Positions 1 to 9,375 of a stretch of DNA of 64,000 bases are shown one piece after another. Both the position numbers and the translations under genes were made by a program. The stretch lies in NCBI GenBank assembly GCA_963835595.1, contig CAWIGL010000002.1, positions 2,046,001 to 2,110,000 of the forward strand, given 5' to 3'. A model generated the notes under the pieces. That model did not search any database. It was not told where the DNA came from and saw only the letters and a program-made list of their open reading frames with translations. Numbering within the stretch: position 1 is the stretch's first letter; each line of letters opens with the position of its first letter. The stretch comes from CAWEPK01 sp963835595. Lineage in GTDB: Bacteria > Desulfobacterota > Syntrophorhabdia > Syntrophorhabdales > WCHB1-27.

Positions 1-775
1 GCAGGGCAGTCATGCCGACGGATTCCTGCGCCATCGACGATGCGACGGAGATTATGGCGATGCCGCACGTTACGTTGACGAAAAGCATCAGCCACAGCCA
101 GTAAAACCTGCGCGTTTTCACCGCCTCGGCGGCGAGCAATTGGGCAAGGTCGGGTCTCGGTTTCCTCAGTCCTGAAACCTCGCTTGCCTTCCAGCCTTCA
201 GGCGCCCATCCGGCCGGGGGAGGAGCGAGGTACTGCGAGGATGCGAACATGATGCAAAAATAGACTAAGCCGAGCGAAAAAAATGTATTCGCTATGCCGA
301 CGTGCACGATCAGCCTCTGGATGACCGGTCCGGCGATCAGTGAGGCGAATCCGAAGCCCATGATGGCGAGGCCGGTCGCGAGGCCCCGGCGGTCCGGAAA
401 CCACTTTACAAGGGTCGAAACGGGGGCGATGTAGCCGACGCCGAGGCCGATGCCTCCAAGCACGCCGTAACAGAGGTAGAGGGCGTAGATGTTCCTGGCG
501 GTAACCGCCAGCCCCGACGCGGCGATGCCGATCCCGAAAAATAAGGCTGCGAACGTGCCTGCCTTTCTCGGTCCATATTTCTCAACGTAGCGGCCGAGCA
601 TCGCAGCCGAGAGTCCGAGAAAAAGGATGGCAATGCTGAAGGCGAGCTGCACATCCTTCAAGCTCCATCCCAATTCTTTCATTATGGGCTTAACAAAGAC
701 GCTCCAGGAATATACGGAGCCGATGGACAAATGGATACCTACTGCGCAAGCCGCAATAAGCCAACGGTTCTTCAT
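1..775 (-). CDS. OFA-family MFS transporter, 3' part cut by window edge
   Basis: A membrane carrier of the oxalate/formate antiporter (OFA) branch of the major facilitator superfamily, probably exchanging small carboxylates. The 258 visible residues begin MKNRWLIAA and show about six hydrophobic helices, the typical first-helix motif SIGSVYSWSVF, and the loop after helix 6 with the OFA-like PPPAGW signature, followed by the start of the second half. The start at 775 is preceded by AAGGGGG on the minus strand. The C-terminal half lies outside the window. It is transcribed away from the operon beginning at 1027. The family is clear from the sequence; the substrate is not. Confidence 0.85.
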   Translation of the reverse strand, partial: MKNRWLIAACAVGIHLSIGSVYSWSVFVKPIMKELGWSLKDVQLAFSIAILFLGLSAAMLGRYVEKYGPRKAGTFAALFFGIGIAASGLAVTARNIYALYLCYGVLGGIGLGVGYIAPVSTLVKWFPDRRGLATGLAIMGFGFASLIAGPVIQRLIVHVGIANTFFSLGLVYFCIMFASSQYLAPPPAGWAPEGWKASEVSGLRKPRPDLAQLLAAEAVKTRRFYWLWLMLFVNVTCGIAIISVASSMAQESVGMTAL

Positions 776-883
776 GCCCCAGCCCCCCTTCGTTCTCGCA
801 ATTGTAGCAAATTCCGTCTTATTCGCAAACATAATTGCGCTGTCCGGACCCGGCGCCAACCAGGAAACGTGGCGGGATTGTTG

Positions 884-912
884 TTGACACGGTCGATCGA
901 TATCATATATCG
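884..912 (+). promoter_or_regulatory. Candidate promoter with overlapping inverted repeat for the 1027-14298 operon
   Basis: TTGACA at 884-889 is followed after 16 bases by TATATC at 906-911. A perfect inverted repeat CGATAT-cat-ATATCG (898-912) covers the -10, a placement expected of a repressor site. The nearest downstream gene starts at 1027. The regulator is not known. Confidence 0.45.
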
Positions 913-1026
913 TTTAGGGCGACAGGGCGCAAGCCCGGTCCCCTCTGCCGCCCCGTTATGATTGCTCCCGCCGGGGCAAGGCCCTAATGCGGGCCAGGGA
1001 CGGCAGGGTGCGAAAGGAAAGGCGGT

Positions 1027-2412
1027 ATGAGCCTGTCAGACCGTGGCATCTCCTTAAAAACGCCCCTCGATGAAGCATTTCTGCCGGTGGCGCTCTCTTT
1101 CGCGGAAAAGTCTGTCAGGGCCTTTGGTTTCGGTGCCGTCGAGGCGGACCGGATACGCCTTGCTTCGGAGGAGATTTTTCTCTACCTCTGCCAGATCGCC
1201 AAGGGCCGGCCTTGTGAGATAGAGGTAGCGAACGGAACATACTACGTCAAGGCCCGCTTCCTCTTCGATGCCGTCGCCTTCGACCCCTATGCCCTCAACT
1301 TCACGGCGAGGGTCGCCCCGGACGAGCAGGGCCTCAAAAGCCTGGGCCTCCTCATTGCCTCCCGGTCGGTCGATCAGTTCTACATCCAGCACGGCCTTAA
1401 CGAAGGGATCGGATTCGTGCTGATTAAGGAAAAGAACTACCCGGACGCTGCCGAGGCCGCGCCCGCAGACACCCCTGTCGCCCTGGAGGGCTTCACGATA
1501 ACGACCCCCGACAACGCGACGGTAAAGCGCTTCGCCAGGATGGCGTGCACCGGCTACGACGAGACATACTTTCCTTCCCGCTATCGTTATCCGGCCAAAG
1601 TGGCCGATATGGCGGCAAGCGGCGACTACCATGTTCTTGTGGCTACGGGCCGCGGCCGGGCAGCAGCGCCTGCGGGCAGCGCGGGGCGGGTCGGGCAGGA
1701 GATCGGCGGCGGCCTCCTGTGGCGCCCCGTGGGAAGGGGCATGATAGAATTATTCGGCCCTTACATCTTCGATACCAAACGGAAGAAGGAGACAGCGGCC
1801 GGGCTGGCAGACCACTTCCTTGGTCAGGTTGCGAAGACCAACGCGACCTTCGTGGTCACGAGCTACGCCACCCCCGATCTGCCCGCCGGGTATTTCGAGA
1901 CCTTGGGCGACATAAAGTTCCGCCTTCCGGGGGGAGGAGTACGGCAATGCCCCTTCTTCTACCGGCAGCTCCATGAGGATATGGGCTCCCAGGTCTGGTC
2001 CCACCCTGACCTTGTGCCGTTCCTGCGCACCCGGTACGACCATCTGGTGCTGCCCCGCGAGATACTCACCTCGACATGGGAGGGGGAGAGACGGAATGCC
2101 CATTCGGCGCTCACCGTCCGTTTTGACCGTCCTGTCAGGACGGCCCGCCTGCGGCCGGCCTGGGATGGAGAAGACGCGGCGCGCAATATCGGCGACCACG
2201 TGACGGTGCTGACCGATGAAGGCTTCGCGAACATTTTTTTCGAGCTGGACCTCGGCCAATCCTGGCAGTGCCTCATGACCCCGGCACTCCTTGAGAACGG
2301 GTTCGCGCCGGTTCTGCTTCTGCCGGACGCGGGTGAAGGCGACATCGTGGTGTTGCAGCTTCGTGAGCTGCCGGACCGGAAGGAGAAACGGAGACCTGAG
2401 TTTGCAGCTTGA
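1027..2412 (+). CDS. Degenerate RsbW-like ATPase domain fused to a GNAT-like domain
   Basis: A 461-residue protein with two parts. Residues about 10-140 resemble an anti-sigma-factor HATPase: a helix with RLASEEIFLYL sits where the N-box helix of RsbW lies, and LKSLGLLIASRSVD resembles the GLGL segment. The usual Asn of the N-box and a clear DxGxG box are missing, so ATP binding is doubtful. Residues about 150-460 look like an acetyltransferase (GNAT) fold and share character with the separate GNAT protein at 8353. The gene opens a long co-directional operon that ends with RsbU, RsbV and RsbW homologues, which supports a signalling link. The exact role is unknown; domain assignment is by eye and moderate in certainty. 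Confidence 0.6.
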   Translation: MSLSDRGISLKTPLDEAFLPVALSFAEKSVRAFGFGAVEADRIRLASEEIFLYLCQIAKGRPCEIEVANGTYYVKARFLFDAVAFDPYALNFTARVAPDEQGLKSLGLLIASRSVDQFYIQHGLNEGIGFVLIKEKNYPDAAEAAPADTPVALEGFTITTPDNATVKRFARMACTGYDETYFPSRYRYPAKVADMAASGDYHVLVATGRGRAAAPAGSAGRVGQEIGGGLLWRPVGRGMIELFGPYIFDTKRKKETAAGLADHFLGQVAKTNATFVVTSYATPDLPAGYFETLGDIKFRLPGGGVRQCPFFYRQLHEDMGSQVWSHPDLVPFLRTRYDHLVLPREILTSTWEGERRNAHSALTVRFDRPVRTARLRPAWDGEDAARNIGDHVTVLTDEGFANIFFELDLGQSWQCLMTPALLENGFAPVLLLPDAGEGDIVVLQLRELPDRKEKRRPEFAA

Positions 2413-3514
2413 GCGGCTAGTACCGGAGCATATCAGGAAGTTCGAGGCGTACATCCCGAGCAAGCCCGACGCCGAGTTGATGAAGCTCTTCGGTTGCAGC
2501 CGTCTCTTCCGTCTCAACAACAACGAGAACCCCCTCGGTCCGCCGTCGGCTTCCCGGGAGATTATGAAAAAATTCCCCCCTTCCAGGGCGAGCCTCTACC
2601 CCAGCGGCGACTCTTACTATATGCGTATGAGACTCGGCGAGAAGTTCGGTCTCCATCCCGATCAGTTCCTTTTCGGCAACGGCGCCAACGAGACCATAGC
2701 CTTCGTCATCAAGGCCTTCTGCCAGGAAGGGGACAACATCGTGACAGCGGACAAGACGTTCGCCGTATACGAGTGGGTTGCCCAGTTCTCGGGCTTTGAG
2801 GCGCGCCTTGTCCCTTTGCGCGGCTTTGTCTTCGACGACGAAGCCATGCTCGAAAACATCGATGGGAGGACAAAGGTCGTCTTCGTCTGCAACCCCAACA
2901 ACCCCACCGGAACATACTGGAGCAGGGAAAGGCTCTGCCGGTTCCTAGACGCCGTGGCCGGGCGCCTCATCGTGGTCGTCGATGAGGCCTATTGCGAGTT
3001 CGTGGAAGAAGGGGATTACCCGAACGCCATGGAGCTCCTCACCGCCTATCCCAACCTGGTCGTCTTCAGGACGTTTTCAAAGATGTACGGGCTCGCCGGC
3101 CTGCGCATAGGGTACCTTGCCGGGAGCCTGGAAGCGGTCAGCATCATTCGGCGCACATGCGTCGTTTACTCCGTCAACGCGGTTGCCCAGGAAGCGGCAT
3201 TGGTCGCCATGGACGACGAGGAGCACGTCCCCCGCACCCGGGCCCTCGTGCGGGAGGAGAAGAAGTTCCTCGTGGAGGAAGCGGCGCGTCTCGGCATAGA
3301 GGTGCAGGCCGGGGAGGGCTGCTACGTGATGATGAAGCTGCCTATGAGCGACACCCTTGCTTACCGGAAGCTCATGAGCCGGGGCGTCATGGTGCGAAGC
3401 ATGACGGGCTTCCGGTTTCCCAACTGGATACGGGTAAGCATCGGCACGCACGAGGCGATGGAGGCGGTGATAGAGGCGCTGGGATCGGTCTTGCCCCAAG
3501 GGGACGGGGAATGA
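2402..3514 (+). CDS. HisC-like PLP-dependent aminotransferase
   Basis: A cytosolic fold-type I aminotransferase of the histidinol-phosphate aminotransferase family, 370 residues if read from the TTG at 2402. That start is 7 bases after GGAGA and overlaps the end of the previous gene by 11 bases; a longer reading frame upstream has no better site. The N-terminus has the substrate-binding motif RLNNNENPLGPP, then FGNGANE, CNPNNPTG, and the PLP lysine in TFSKMYGLAGLRIGY. Length and motifs are complete. No other histidine-biosynthesis gene is near; the gene is translationally coupled (ATGA) to a hydroxylase subunit, so it may act on an amino compound in that pathway instead of histidine synthesis. 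Family sure, substrate open. Confidence 0.8.
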   Translation: MQLERLVPEHIRKFEAYIPSKPDAELMKLFGCSRLFRLNNNENPLGPPSASREIMKKFPPSRASLYPSGDSYYMRMRLGEKFGLHPDQFLFGNGANETIAFVIKAFCQEGDNIVTADKTFAVYEWVAQFSGFEARLVPLRGFVFDDEAMLENIDGRTKVVFVCNPNNPTGTYWSRERLCRFLDAVAGRLIVVVDEAYCEFVEEGDYPNAMELLTAYPNLVVFRTFSKMYGLAGLRIGYLAGSLEAVSIIRRTCVVYSVNAVAQEAALVAMDDEEHVPRTRALVREEKKFLVEEAARLGIEVQAGEGCYVMMKLPMSDTLAYRKLMSRGVMVRSMTGFRFPNWIRVSIGTHEAMEAVIEALGSVLPQGDGE

Positions 3515-5793
3515 AGATCGGCGAGCCGGTCCCCCGGCACGACGGGTCGTCGAAAGCGACCGGCAGGGAGAAATACGCAGCCGACTATTACGGGTCTGAT
3601 TTTCTCTGGGCCGGGGTGAAGAGGGCCGGCATACCGCACGGCCTGCTGCTCGGCATAGACGCGGAGGAAGCGCGGCGCCTCCCCGGAGTCGTATCTGTCC
3701 TGACCCATGCCGACGTGCCCGGACCGAACAGGCAGGGCATCATCCGGCAGGACCAGCCGGTGCTTGCCGACGGGAAGATACGCCACTGCGGCGACGCTGT
3801 CGCCGTGGTGATAGCCCGGGACAGACAGGCCCTGAAAGATGCCCTCCATTCGATCCGCCTGCACATTGAGCCCCTTCAGGGCGTCTTCGATATGGAGGCC
3901 GCCCTTGCTCCCGGCGCACCCCTCGTGCACGAGGACTGGCCCTCCGGCAACCTCCTGCGCCATGTGGCGGTGACGAAGGGGAAGGGCGGGAGGGGTCTCG
4001 ACCTGTGCGATGCGGTCGTGGAGTTTTCCTTCGAGACGCCGCGCCAGGAGCATGCCTTCCTCGAAACGCAGGCGGGATGGGCTTTTTCCGACGAAGCAGG
4101 CAACATCGTCATCATCGCCTCCACCCAGACGCCCTTCCGGGACAGGCTTGAGGTGGCGCGCGCCCTGGGCCTCGACCCGGACCGTCTCCGCGTGGCTGCG
4201 CCCTATCTGGGCGGCGCCTTCGGCGGCAAGGACGGCCTTACCGTGCAGGCGCTCCTGGCCCTCGCAGTCCTGAAATCGGAAGGCAGGCCCGTCAAGATGT
4301 GGTGGGACAGGGAGGAGAGTTTTCTTGCCGGCGTGAAGCGCCTACCGGCCCGCATGTACTACCGCCTGGGCGCAAGGTCGGACGGCGCCATGACAGCCCT
4401 GGCCTGCCGCCTATACTTCGATGCCGGCCCCTATGCGGGTCTTGCGGGCGAGGTCATGACTATGGCCGTCGAGCACGCGGGCGGTCCGTACAGGATCCCC
4501 CACGTGCGGGTGGACGGCTTCTGCGCCTACACTAACAACCCCGCGAGCGGCCCCTTCCGGGGCTTCGGCGTGCCCCAGGCGGCGGCAGCCATGGAGCAGG
4601 CCGTAGAGCTTTTGGCCGAAAAGCTCCGCATGGACCCCCTGGAGCTCCGCATGCGCAACCTCCTGGCGCCGGGCGACAGAAACTCCATCGGCGTCGCTAT
4701 GGTCCATTCCACCTTTGCGGAGGAGTGCCTTTCCGCCCTCGCCGGCCATTCCCTCTGGAAAGACAGGGAGGCATGGAAACGCTCGGCAGGGCGTTTCAAG
4801 CGGCGGGGCGTCGGCATAGCGTGCCTTTCGCACGCCATGGGTTACCCCAAGGACGTGCCCGACCGGGCGGGGGCGAAGGTTGAGCTGACCACGGACGGCA
4901 CAATACGGGTTTACGCCGGCGTATCCGACATGGGACAGGGGAACGCCGCCACCTACCTGCAGATCGCCGGCCACATGCTCGACCAGGACTCGGACCAGAT
5001 GGAGCTTGTGCTGCCCGATACGGAAAGGACCCTGCCGTGCGGCTCCGCGTCGGCCAGCCGCTGCACCTACGTTTACGGAAACGCGCTGATAGAGGCCGCC
5101 GCCGCGCTGAGATCGCGCGTCCTGGATGCGGCCTCCCGCCTCTTCCCCTGCGCCGCCGGGGAGCTGGCGCTGGTCCCAGGCGGCGTGGTGCGCCGGACAA
5201 CGGGCGAGGCCTTGCCCCTTTCACGGGTCTCCGCCGCCCTTTCGGACGAGCGGATCGTCGAGCGCTTCTACCAGGCGCCCGTTGCGGAGGAGGACTCCGG
5301 CATAATCTACCTTGGACCCCACGCCATCTTTTCTTACGGGGCGCACCTTGCGCGCGTGGAGGTGGACGAGCTGACGGGCGCAGTTGAGGTGAAGGACTAC
5401 CTTGCCGTCACCGATGCGGGGCGGGTCATTAACCCCGTGCTTTTCGAGGGCCAGATCGAGGGGGCCGTAGCCCAGGGCTTGGGCTATGCCCTCACGGAAA
5501 AGCTTTCCGTTGAAGAAGGCGCAATACGCTCGACGGGCCTTGCGACCTACACGGCGCCCACCGCGCTCGACGTCCCCGACGTGACATCCCTCTCCGTCGG
5601 GAGGGCGGAGGAGACAGGGCCTTTCGGCATGAAGGGCGCCGGGGAGATCGCAGTAAGCGGTCCTTTCCCGGCTGTGGCAAATGCCGTCGCGCAGGCCGTG
5701 GGGGTGCGGGTCAAGGCCGGTCCGCTCACCGCGGAGCGGCTGCTTTTGGCCCAGCTCGACGGACCCGGCGGCCCGCAGGAAGACGCACCATGA
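3511..5793 (+). CDS. Xanthine-dehydrogenase-type molybdenum hydroxylase, large (molybdopterin) subunit
   Basis: The catalytic subunit (760 residues) of a molybdenum hydroxylase of the xanthine dehydrogenase/CO dehydrogenase family, which inserts oxygen from water into an N-heterocycle or aldehyde. The start ATG overlaps the preceding stop as ATGA. Visible are the N-terminal a/b-hammerhead domain (about 1-130), the cofactor loops GGAFGGKDG and FRGFGVPQAAAAMEQ, and the C-terminal GAGEI segment carrying the expected catalytic glutamate. The FRGFG loop is xanthine-dehydrogenase-like, not the AYRGAGR-type loop with the special cysteine of CO dehydrogenase. The 2Fe-2S and FAD subunits follow directly, completing the enzyme. 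Substrate cannot be read from sequence. Confidence 0.9.
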   Translation: MKIGEPVPRHDGSSKATGREKYAADYYGSDFLWAGVKRAGIPHGLLLGIDAEEARRLPGVVSVLTHADVPGPNRQGIIRQDQPVLADGKIRHCGDAVAVVIARDRQALKDALHSIRLHIEPLQGVFDMEAALAPGAPLVHEDWPSGNLLRHVAVTKGKGGRGLDLCDAVVEFSFETPRQEHAFLETQAGWAFSDEAGNIVIIASTQTPFRDRLEVARALGLDPDRLRVAAPYLGGAFGGKDGLTVQALLALAVLKSEGRPVKMWWDREESFLAGVKRLPARMYYRLGARSDGAMTALACRLYFDAGPYAGLAGEVMTMAVEHAGGPYRIPHVRVDGFCAYTNNPASGPFRGFGVPQAAAAMEQAVELLAEKLRMDPLELRMRNLLAPGDRNSIGVAMVHSTFAEECLSALAGHSLWKDREAWKRSAGRFKRRGVGIACLSHAMGYPKDVPDRAGAKVELTTDGTIRVYAGVSDMGQGNAATYLQIAGHMLDQDSDQMELVLPDTERTLPCGSASASRCTYVYGNALIEAAAALRSRVLDAASRLFPCAAGELALVPGGVVRRTTGEALPLSRVSAALSDERIVERFYQAPVAEEDSGIIYLGPHAIFSYGAHLARVEVDELTGAVEVKDYLAVTDAGRVINPVLFEGQIEGAVAQGLGYALTEKLSVEEGAIRSTGLATYTAPTALDVPDVTSLSVGRAEETGPFGMKGAGEIAVSGPFPAVANAVAQAVGVRVKAGPLTAERLLLAQLDGPGGPQEDAP

Positions 5794-6284
5794 AGATATC
5801 TTTCGCCCTTAACGGCGAGGCAACCGTCGTGGACGCGGACCCGGGCCGGAGGGTCGTCGATCTGCTCCGCGAGGACCTGGACCTCACGGGCACAAAGGAG
5901 GCATGTGGAACGGGCGAGTGCGGGGCCTGCACGATACTTGTCGACGGGGAAAGCCGCCTCTCGTGCCTCATGCTGGCGCCCCAGCTCGAAGGGAGGGCGA
6001 TAACGACCATCGAGGGCATAGCACCCGAAGGAAAAGCCGCAGGCGACGTCCAGGAGGCCTTCGTCGCCCACGGGGCCGTCCAGTGCGGCTTCTGCACGCC
6101 TGGGATGATCCTCGCAGTCCATGACCTCCTGAGGCGCGACCGCGCGCCCGACAGGGAAAGGATCAGGGAGGCCGTAAGCGGGAACCTGTGCCGGTGCACG
6201 GGCTATCAGAAGATCGTCGACGCCGTCTGCGCTGTCGTCTCGGACCGGAACGGAACGGCGGGGGGCACACGTGGCGGCCGATAG
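5790..6284 (+). CDS. Molybdenum hydroxylase 2Fe-2S small subunit
   Basis: A 164-residue iron-sulfur subunit that carries electrons from the molybdenum site to the FAD subunit. The N-terminal plant-type ferredoxin domain has CGTGECGAC plus a distal Cys (first cluster), and the C-terminal all-helical domain has CGFC and CRC (second cluster). Length is normal for the family. It overlaps the large-subunit stop by four bases and precedes the FAD subunit by 15, so the three are made together. Confidence 0.92.
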   Translation: MKISFALNGEATVVDADPGRRVVDLLREDLDLTGTKEACGTGECGACTILVDGESRLSCLMLAPQLEGRAITTIEGIAPEGKAAGDVQEAFVAHGAVQCGFCTPGMILAVHDLLRRDRAPDRERIREAVSGNLCRCTGYQKIVDAVCAVVSDRNGTAGGTRGGR

Positions 6285-6299
6285 AGGGCGCCTCTTCCC

Positions 6300-7145
6300 A
6301 TGAACGTCTTCGTCCCGGAAAAGATGGACCGTCTCTGGGAGATCATCGCGAAGGAGCCGGATGCCGCCGTCTACGCAGGCGGCACGGACCTTCTCGTGAG
6401 GCTGAGGACGGGCATCCCGTCGCCGCCTGCCCTCGTGTGCCTGGAAAGGATAGCCGGGCTGCGGGGCATACGCGACGAAGGGGAGAGGGTCTTCATCGGG
6501 GCCTGCACCACCCACACGGAGCTTCTCGAAAGCGGCCTCGTAGGGGACGCGCTGCCCGTCCTTCAGAAAGCGGCGCGCCTTCTCGGGTCGCCGCCGATAC
6601 GGAACATGGGCACCATCGGCGGCAACATCTGCACGGCTTCCCCCGCGGGCGATACGCTTCCGCCGCTCTATCTGGCCGACGGAGAGGTGGAGGTCAGGTC
6701 CCGCGCCGGCGCTCGCCGGGTAGGCATAGACAGGTTCATCCTCGGGCCCGGCCTGACCGCGCTCGGCAAAGGCGAAGTCGTCTCGGGCATCCGGGTGAAG
6801 AAGGGCATGGAGTATAACGTCCATCACTTCGAGAAGGTGGGGCAGCGGAAGGCGTCGGCCATCTCCATCGCCAGCCTGGCCGCTCTCGTGAAGACCGACG
6901 CGTCGGGCGCCATCGTGAAGGTCCGTCTCGCGTGGGGGAGCGTCGGGCCGCTCGTCGTCACCATGCCGGAAGTGGAAAAAGCGCTTACCGGACGGCCCTT
7001 GACTGTCGAGACCCTGCGGTCCGTCCACCACATGGTAGAAAGGGGAGTCTCCCCTATCAGCGACATCCGGGCGGGCGAGGAGTACAGGAGGCGAGTGGCG
7101 GCGAATATCCTGCTACGGCTGGCAACATACGGGCCTGCGGTATGA
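6300..7145 (+). CDS. Molybdenum hydroxylase FAD-binding subunit
   Basis: The flavin subunit (281 residues) of the hydroxylase encoded just upstream; it accepts electrons from the 2Fe-2S subunit and passes them on. The N-terminal FAD domain shows YAGGTDLLVRLR and the typical RNMGTIGGNICTASPAGD stretch; the C-terminal domain resembles the CO-dehydrogenase flavoprotein tail. The start is ATG at 6300; the gene ends overlapping the following MFS gene (ATGA). Gene order large-small-medium is common in bacterial xanthine-dehydrogenase-like operons. Confidence 0.9.
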   Translation: MNVFVPEKMDRLWEIIAKEPDAAVYAGGTDLLVRLRTGIPSPPALVCLERIAGLRGIRDEGERVFIGACTTHTELLESGLVGDALPVLQKAARLLGSPPIRNMGTIGGNICTASPAGDTLPPLYLADGEVEVRSRAGARRVGIDRFILGPGLTALGKGEVVSGIRVKKGMEYNVHHFEKVGQRKASAISIASLAALVKTDASGAIVKVRLAWGSVGPLVVTMPEVEKALTGRPLTVETLRSVHHMVERGVSPISDIRAGEEYRRRVAANILLRLATYGPAV

Positions 7146-8356
7146 CGGCCCGGGAAACCGTTCTCGACGGCGCCTTGGGCGGGCGGCACAGGGAAACCCT
7201 GCTCACCGGGGGTTTTATCAGCCTCAACATAGTCTTTTTCGTTGCCTGCGCTGCCGTCTCCTCTTTTTTCTACCTCCAGCAGCACCTCGAATCCCTGGGC
7301 ATCACCCCTGCCCGGGCGGGTCTGATCATCAGCGCCGACTCCGTGGCCGGTCTCTTCCTCCAGCCCATCATGGCGCCCTTTCTCCATGAGCGTAATGCGC
7401 GTCCGTGGATGGCCGGAGGGATCGTGGTAATGGCCGCTGCCCTTCTCTGTTACGGCGGGGCGCACAGCCTTTCCGCGCTCCTTGCCGTCCGCATCGTGCA
7501 AGGCGCCGGTTTTGTCTGCCTCGTCGCCGCGATAATGGCGGCAATGGTGGCCTACATTCCACCTTCCATGAGCGGCCGGGCCTTCGGCTTCGTCTCCCTC
7601 ATCCGTCTCGTGCCTTACGCCGCGATTCCGCCCCTGGTCACCTCGCTTGCTACCTCACACGTCTCTTTCCCTGCCGTCCTGGCGGGTTTTTCCCTTGTCA
7701 TGCTCCTATGCGTCCCCATTGTGCTCCTCATGCGGCCCTTGTCCCCCGCGTCCGGCCGCAGCGATTACGACCGCGTGGGCTTCAAGGGTCTTGCCGAGAA
7801 CCTCAGGAGCAGCTCCATCTGTCTGCTTTTTGCCGCCAACCTTCTTTTCTTTAGCTCTTACACCGTCGTCTTCTTCTTTATCGTCGGCTTCGGGCGGTAT
7901 ATCGGCATCGGGCAGGCAAGCCTTTTTCTCACTATCGCTACAGCCGTCATGATCGGGGTGCGCCTTTTCGCCAACCCGTTCTTCGACAAAGTGAATAAGC
8001 TGCTCGTTTCGTCAGGCTGTCTCGTCGGCCTCGCCGCCGCCTTCGTCGCCCTCGCCCATGCGAGGGGACCGCTCTTCTACGGCCTCGCGGCGGTCTTCGG
8101 ACTTGCCTGGGGGGCGGTAATGCCCCTTCTCAACGCCATCATTTTCGATATATCGGCCCCCCGGTTCCGGGGGCTCAATCTCAACCTGATCCTCGTCACT
8201 ATGCAGGGCTCGTTCTTCATAGGTCCCCTTCTGGGAGGGATCGTCCTTGGCGCGTGGGGCTTTCCGGTCCTTTTCTACCTGTGCAGCGCCCTTGTTCTTT
8301 TTACTGCCCTGCTCCTCATGAAGGTTTACGCGCAACAGGAAGGCGCGCATATATGA
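7142..8356 (+). CDS. MFS transporter (12 TM, efflux-type)
   Basis: A 404-residue inner-membrane carrier with about twelve hydrophobic segments, first near residues 22-45. The helix 2-3 loop and following helices (PARAGLIISADSVAGL, HERNARPWMAGG) fit the drug/sugar-efflux-like MFS branch. It starts at ATG 7142, inside the stop of the hydroxylase FAD subunit, and ends inside the start of the GNAT gene. Its place in the operon suggests it moves the substrate or product of the hydroxylase. Direction and substrate are not visible. Confidence 0.82.
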   Translation: MTARETVLDGALGGRHRETLLTGGFISLNIVFFVACAAVSSFFYLQQHLESLGITPARAGLIISADSVAGLFLQPIMAPFLHERNARPWMAGGIVVMAAALLCYGGAHSLSALLAVRIVQGAGFVCLVAAIMAAMVAYIPPSMSGRAFGFVSLIRLVPYAAIPPLVTSLATSHVSFPAVLAGFSLVMLLCVPIVLLMRPLSPASGRSDYDRVGFKGLAENLRSSSICLLFAANLLFFSSYTVVFFFIVGFGRYIGIGQASLFLTIATAVMIGVRLFANPFFDKVNKLLVSSGCLVGLAAAFVALAHARGPLFYGLAAVFGLAWGAVMPLLNAIIFDISAPRFRGLNLNLILVTMQGSFFIGPLLGGIVLGAWGFPVLFYLCSALVLFTALLLMKVYAQQEGAHI

Positions 8357-9375
8357 CACCAGGAGAGGCTAAAACGGACTTTTTCTCCGTCGACCTTTTT
8401 CGACCTGACGATGCGCCGGGGGTGGCCGGGCTTTTCAGGGCGGTCTACGGAGAAGGCTACCCGATGAAGACGGTCTACGATCCGGCGGCGCTCGTCGCCG
8501 CCTTCGAGAGGCGCGATAACATCCCGGCCGTTGCAAGGGGGCCGGGCGGCAGGGTCATCGCGTACCAGGCCTTTTACCGGTCCGCGCCGAACAAGGCCGC
8601 CTACGAGGGCGGGCAGGGCCTGGTCCACCCCGATTTCAGGGGGAAAGGCGTAATTGCTACGGTGTTTGCGTACATGGTCAGGGAGCTGCTGCCCGGCTTC
8701 GGCGCCGAGGCCATTTTCGGCGAGGCAGTCTGCAACCACATCCATATGCAGAAGCTCTGCGCCTCGATCGGGTGGGTCGAGACGGCGCTCGAGCTGAGCC
8801 TGATGCCTGCCGAGGCCTACGTGGCGGAGGGCAGCGCGTCCGGGAGGGTCTCCGCCCTTTTCATGGGCAAGGTTATGACGGAAAGGCAGGCCCTCGTCCA
8901 TCTGCCTCCCCGATACGAGGACGCCCTGCGCTTTTTCTACGAGGGCGGCGGGGAGCGGCCGGACTACCGCGCCGGAACGGCGGACCTGCCCGATTCAGTC
9001 TCACGGCTGTCAACGCAGGTCTTCGATTTTGCGGGTGTCGCGAGAATGACCGTCGATGAGACAGGAAGCGATTTCGCCCGCGTCATCGGGGAGAAAGAGC
9101 TTGAGCTTGCGGGACGGGGCGTCGGGGTCATCCAGGTCTGGCTGAAGCTTTCCCGGCCCTTCGTCGGCGCTTCTGTCGAGGCGCTGAGAAGCGGCGGCTA
9201 CTTCCTCGGCGGCCTGCTCCCACGCTGGTTTCATGACAGCGATGGCCTTCTCATGCAGAAACTGGGGGAAGAGCCGCAGTGGGAAGGTATACATCTTTAC
9301 TCGAAGCGGGCCGAGCGGATCATGGAGATGATCCGGGCCGACCGGGCGGGGGCGGTCGCGGATGCGTCCGGTTAG
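8353..9375 (+). CDS. GNAT-family N-acetyltransferase-like protein
   Basis: A 340-residue cytosolic protein. Residues about 15-155 form a GNAT domain with the acetyl-CoA-binding motif A at GLVHPDFRGKGV, preceded by the beta strand containing VIAYQAFY. The C-terminal 180 residues have no recognised motif and resemble in character the C-terminal part of the protein at 1027. The start ATG is within the ATGA overlap with the MFS gene. The acceptor substrate is unknown. Confidence 0.75.
   Translation: MTPGEAKTDFFSVDLFRPDDAPGVAGLFRAVYGEGYPMKTVYDPAALVAAFERRDNIPAVARGPGGRVIAYQAFYRSAPNKAAYEGGQGLVHPDFRGKGVIATVFAYMVRELLPGFGAEAIFGEAVCNHIHMQKLCASIGWVETALELSLMPAEAYVAEGSASGRVSALFMGKVMTERQALVHLPPRYEDALRFFYEGGGERPDYRAGTADLPDSVSRLSTQVFDFAGVARMTVDETGSDFARVIGEKELELAGRGVGVIQVWLKLSRPFVGASVEALRSGGYFLGGLLPRWFHDSDGLLMQKLGEEPQWEGIHLYSKRAERIMEMIRADRAGAVADASG

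Noticed and set aside
3511..5793. Aerobic CO dehydrogenase large subunit
   Set aside because: The active-site loop is FRGFG as in xanthine-dehydrogenase-like enzymes, not the AYRGAGR-type loop with its special cysteine.
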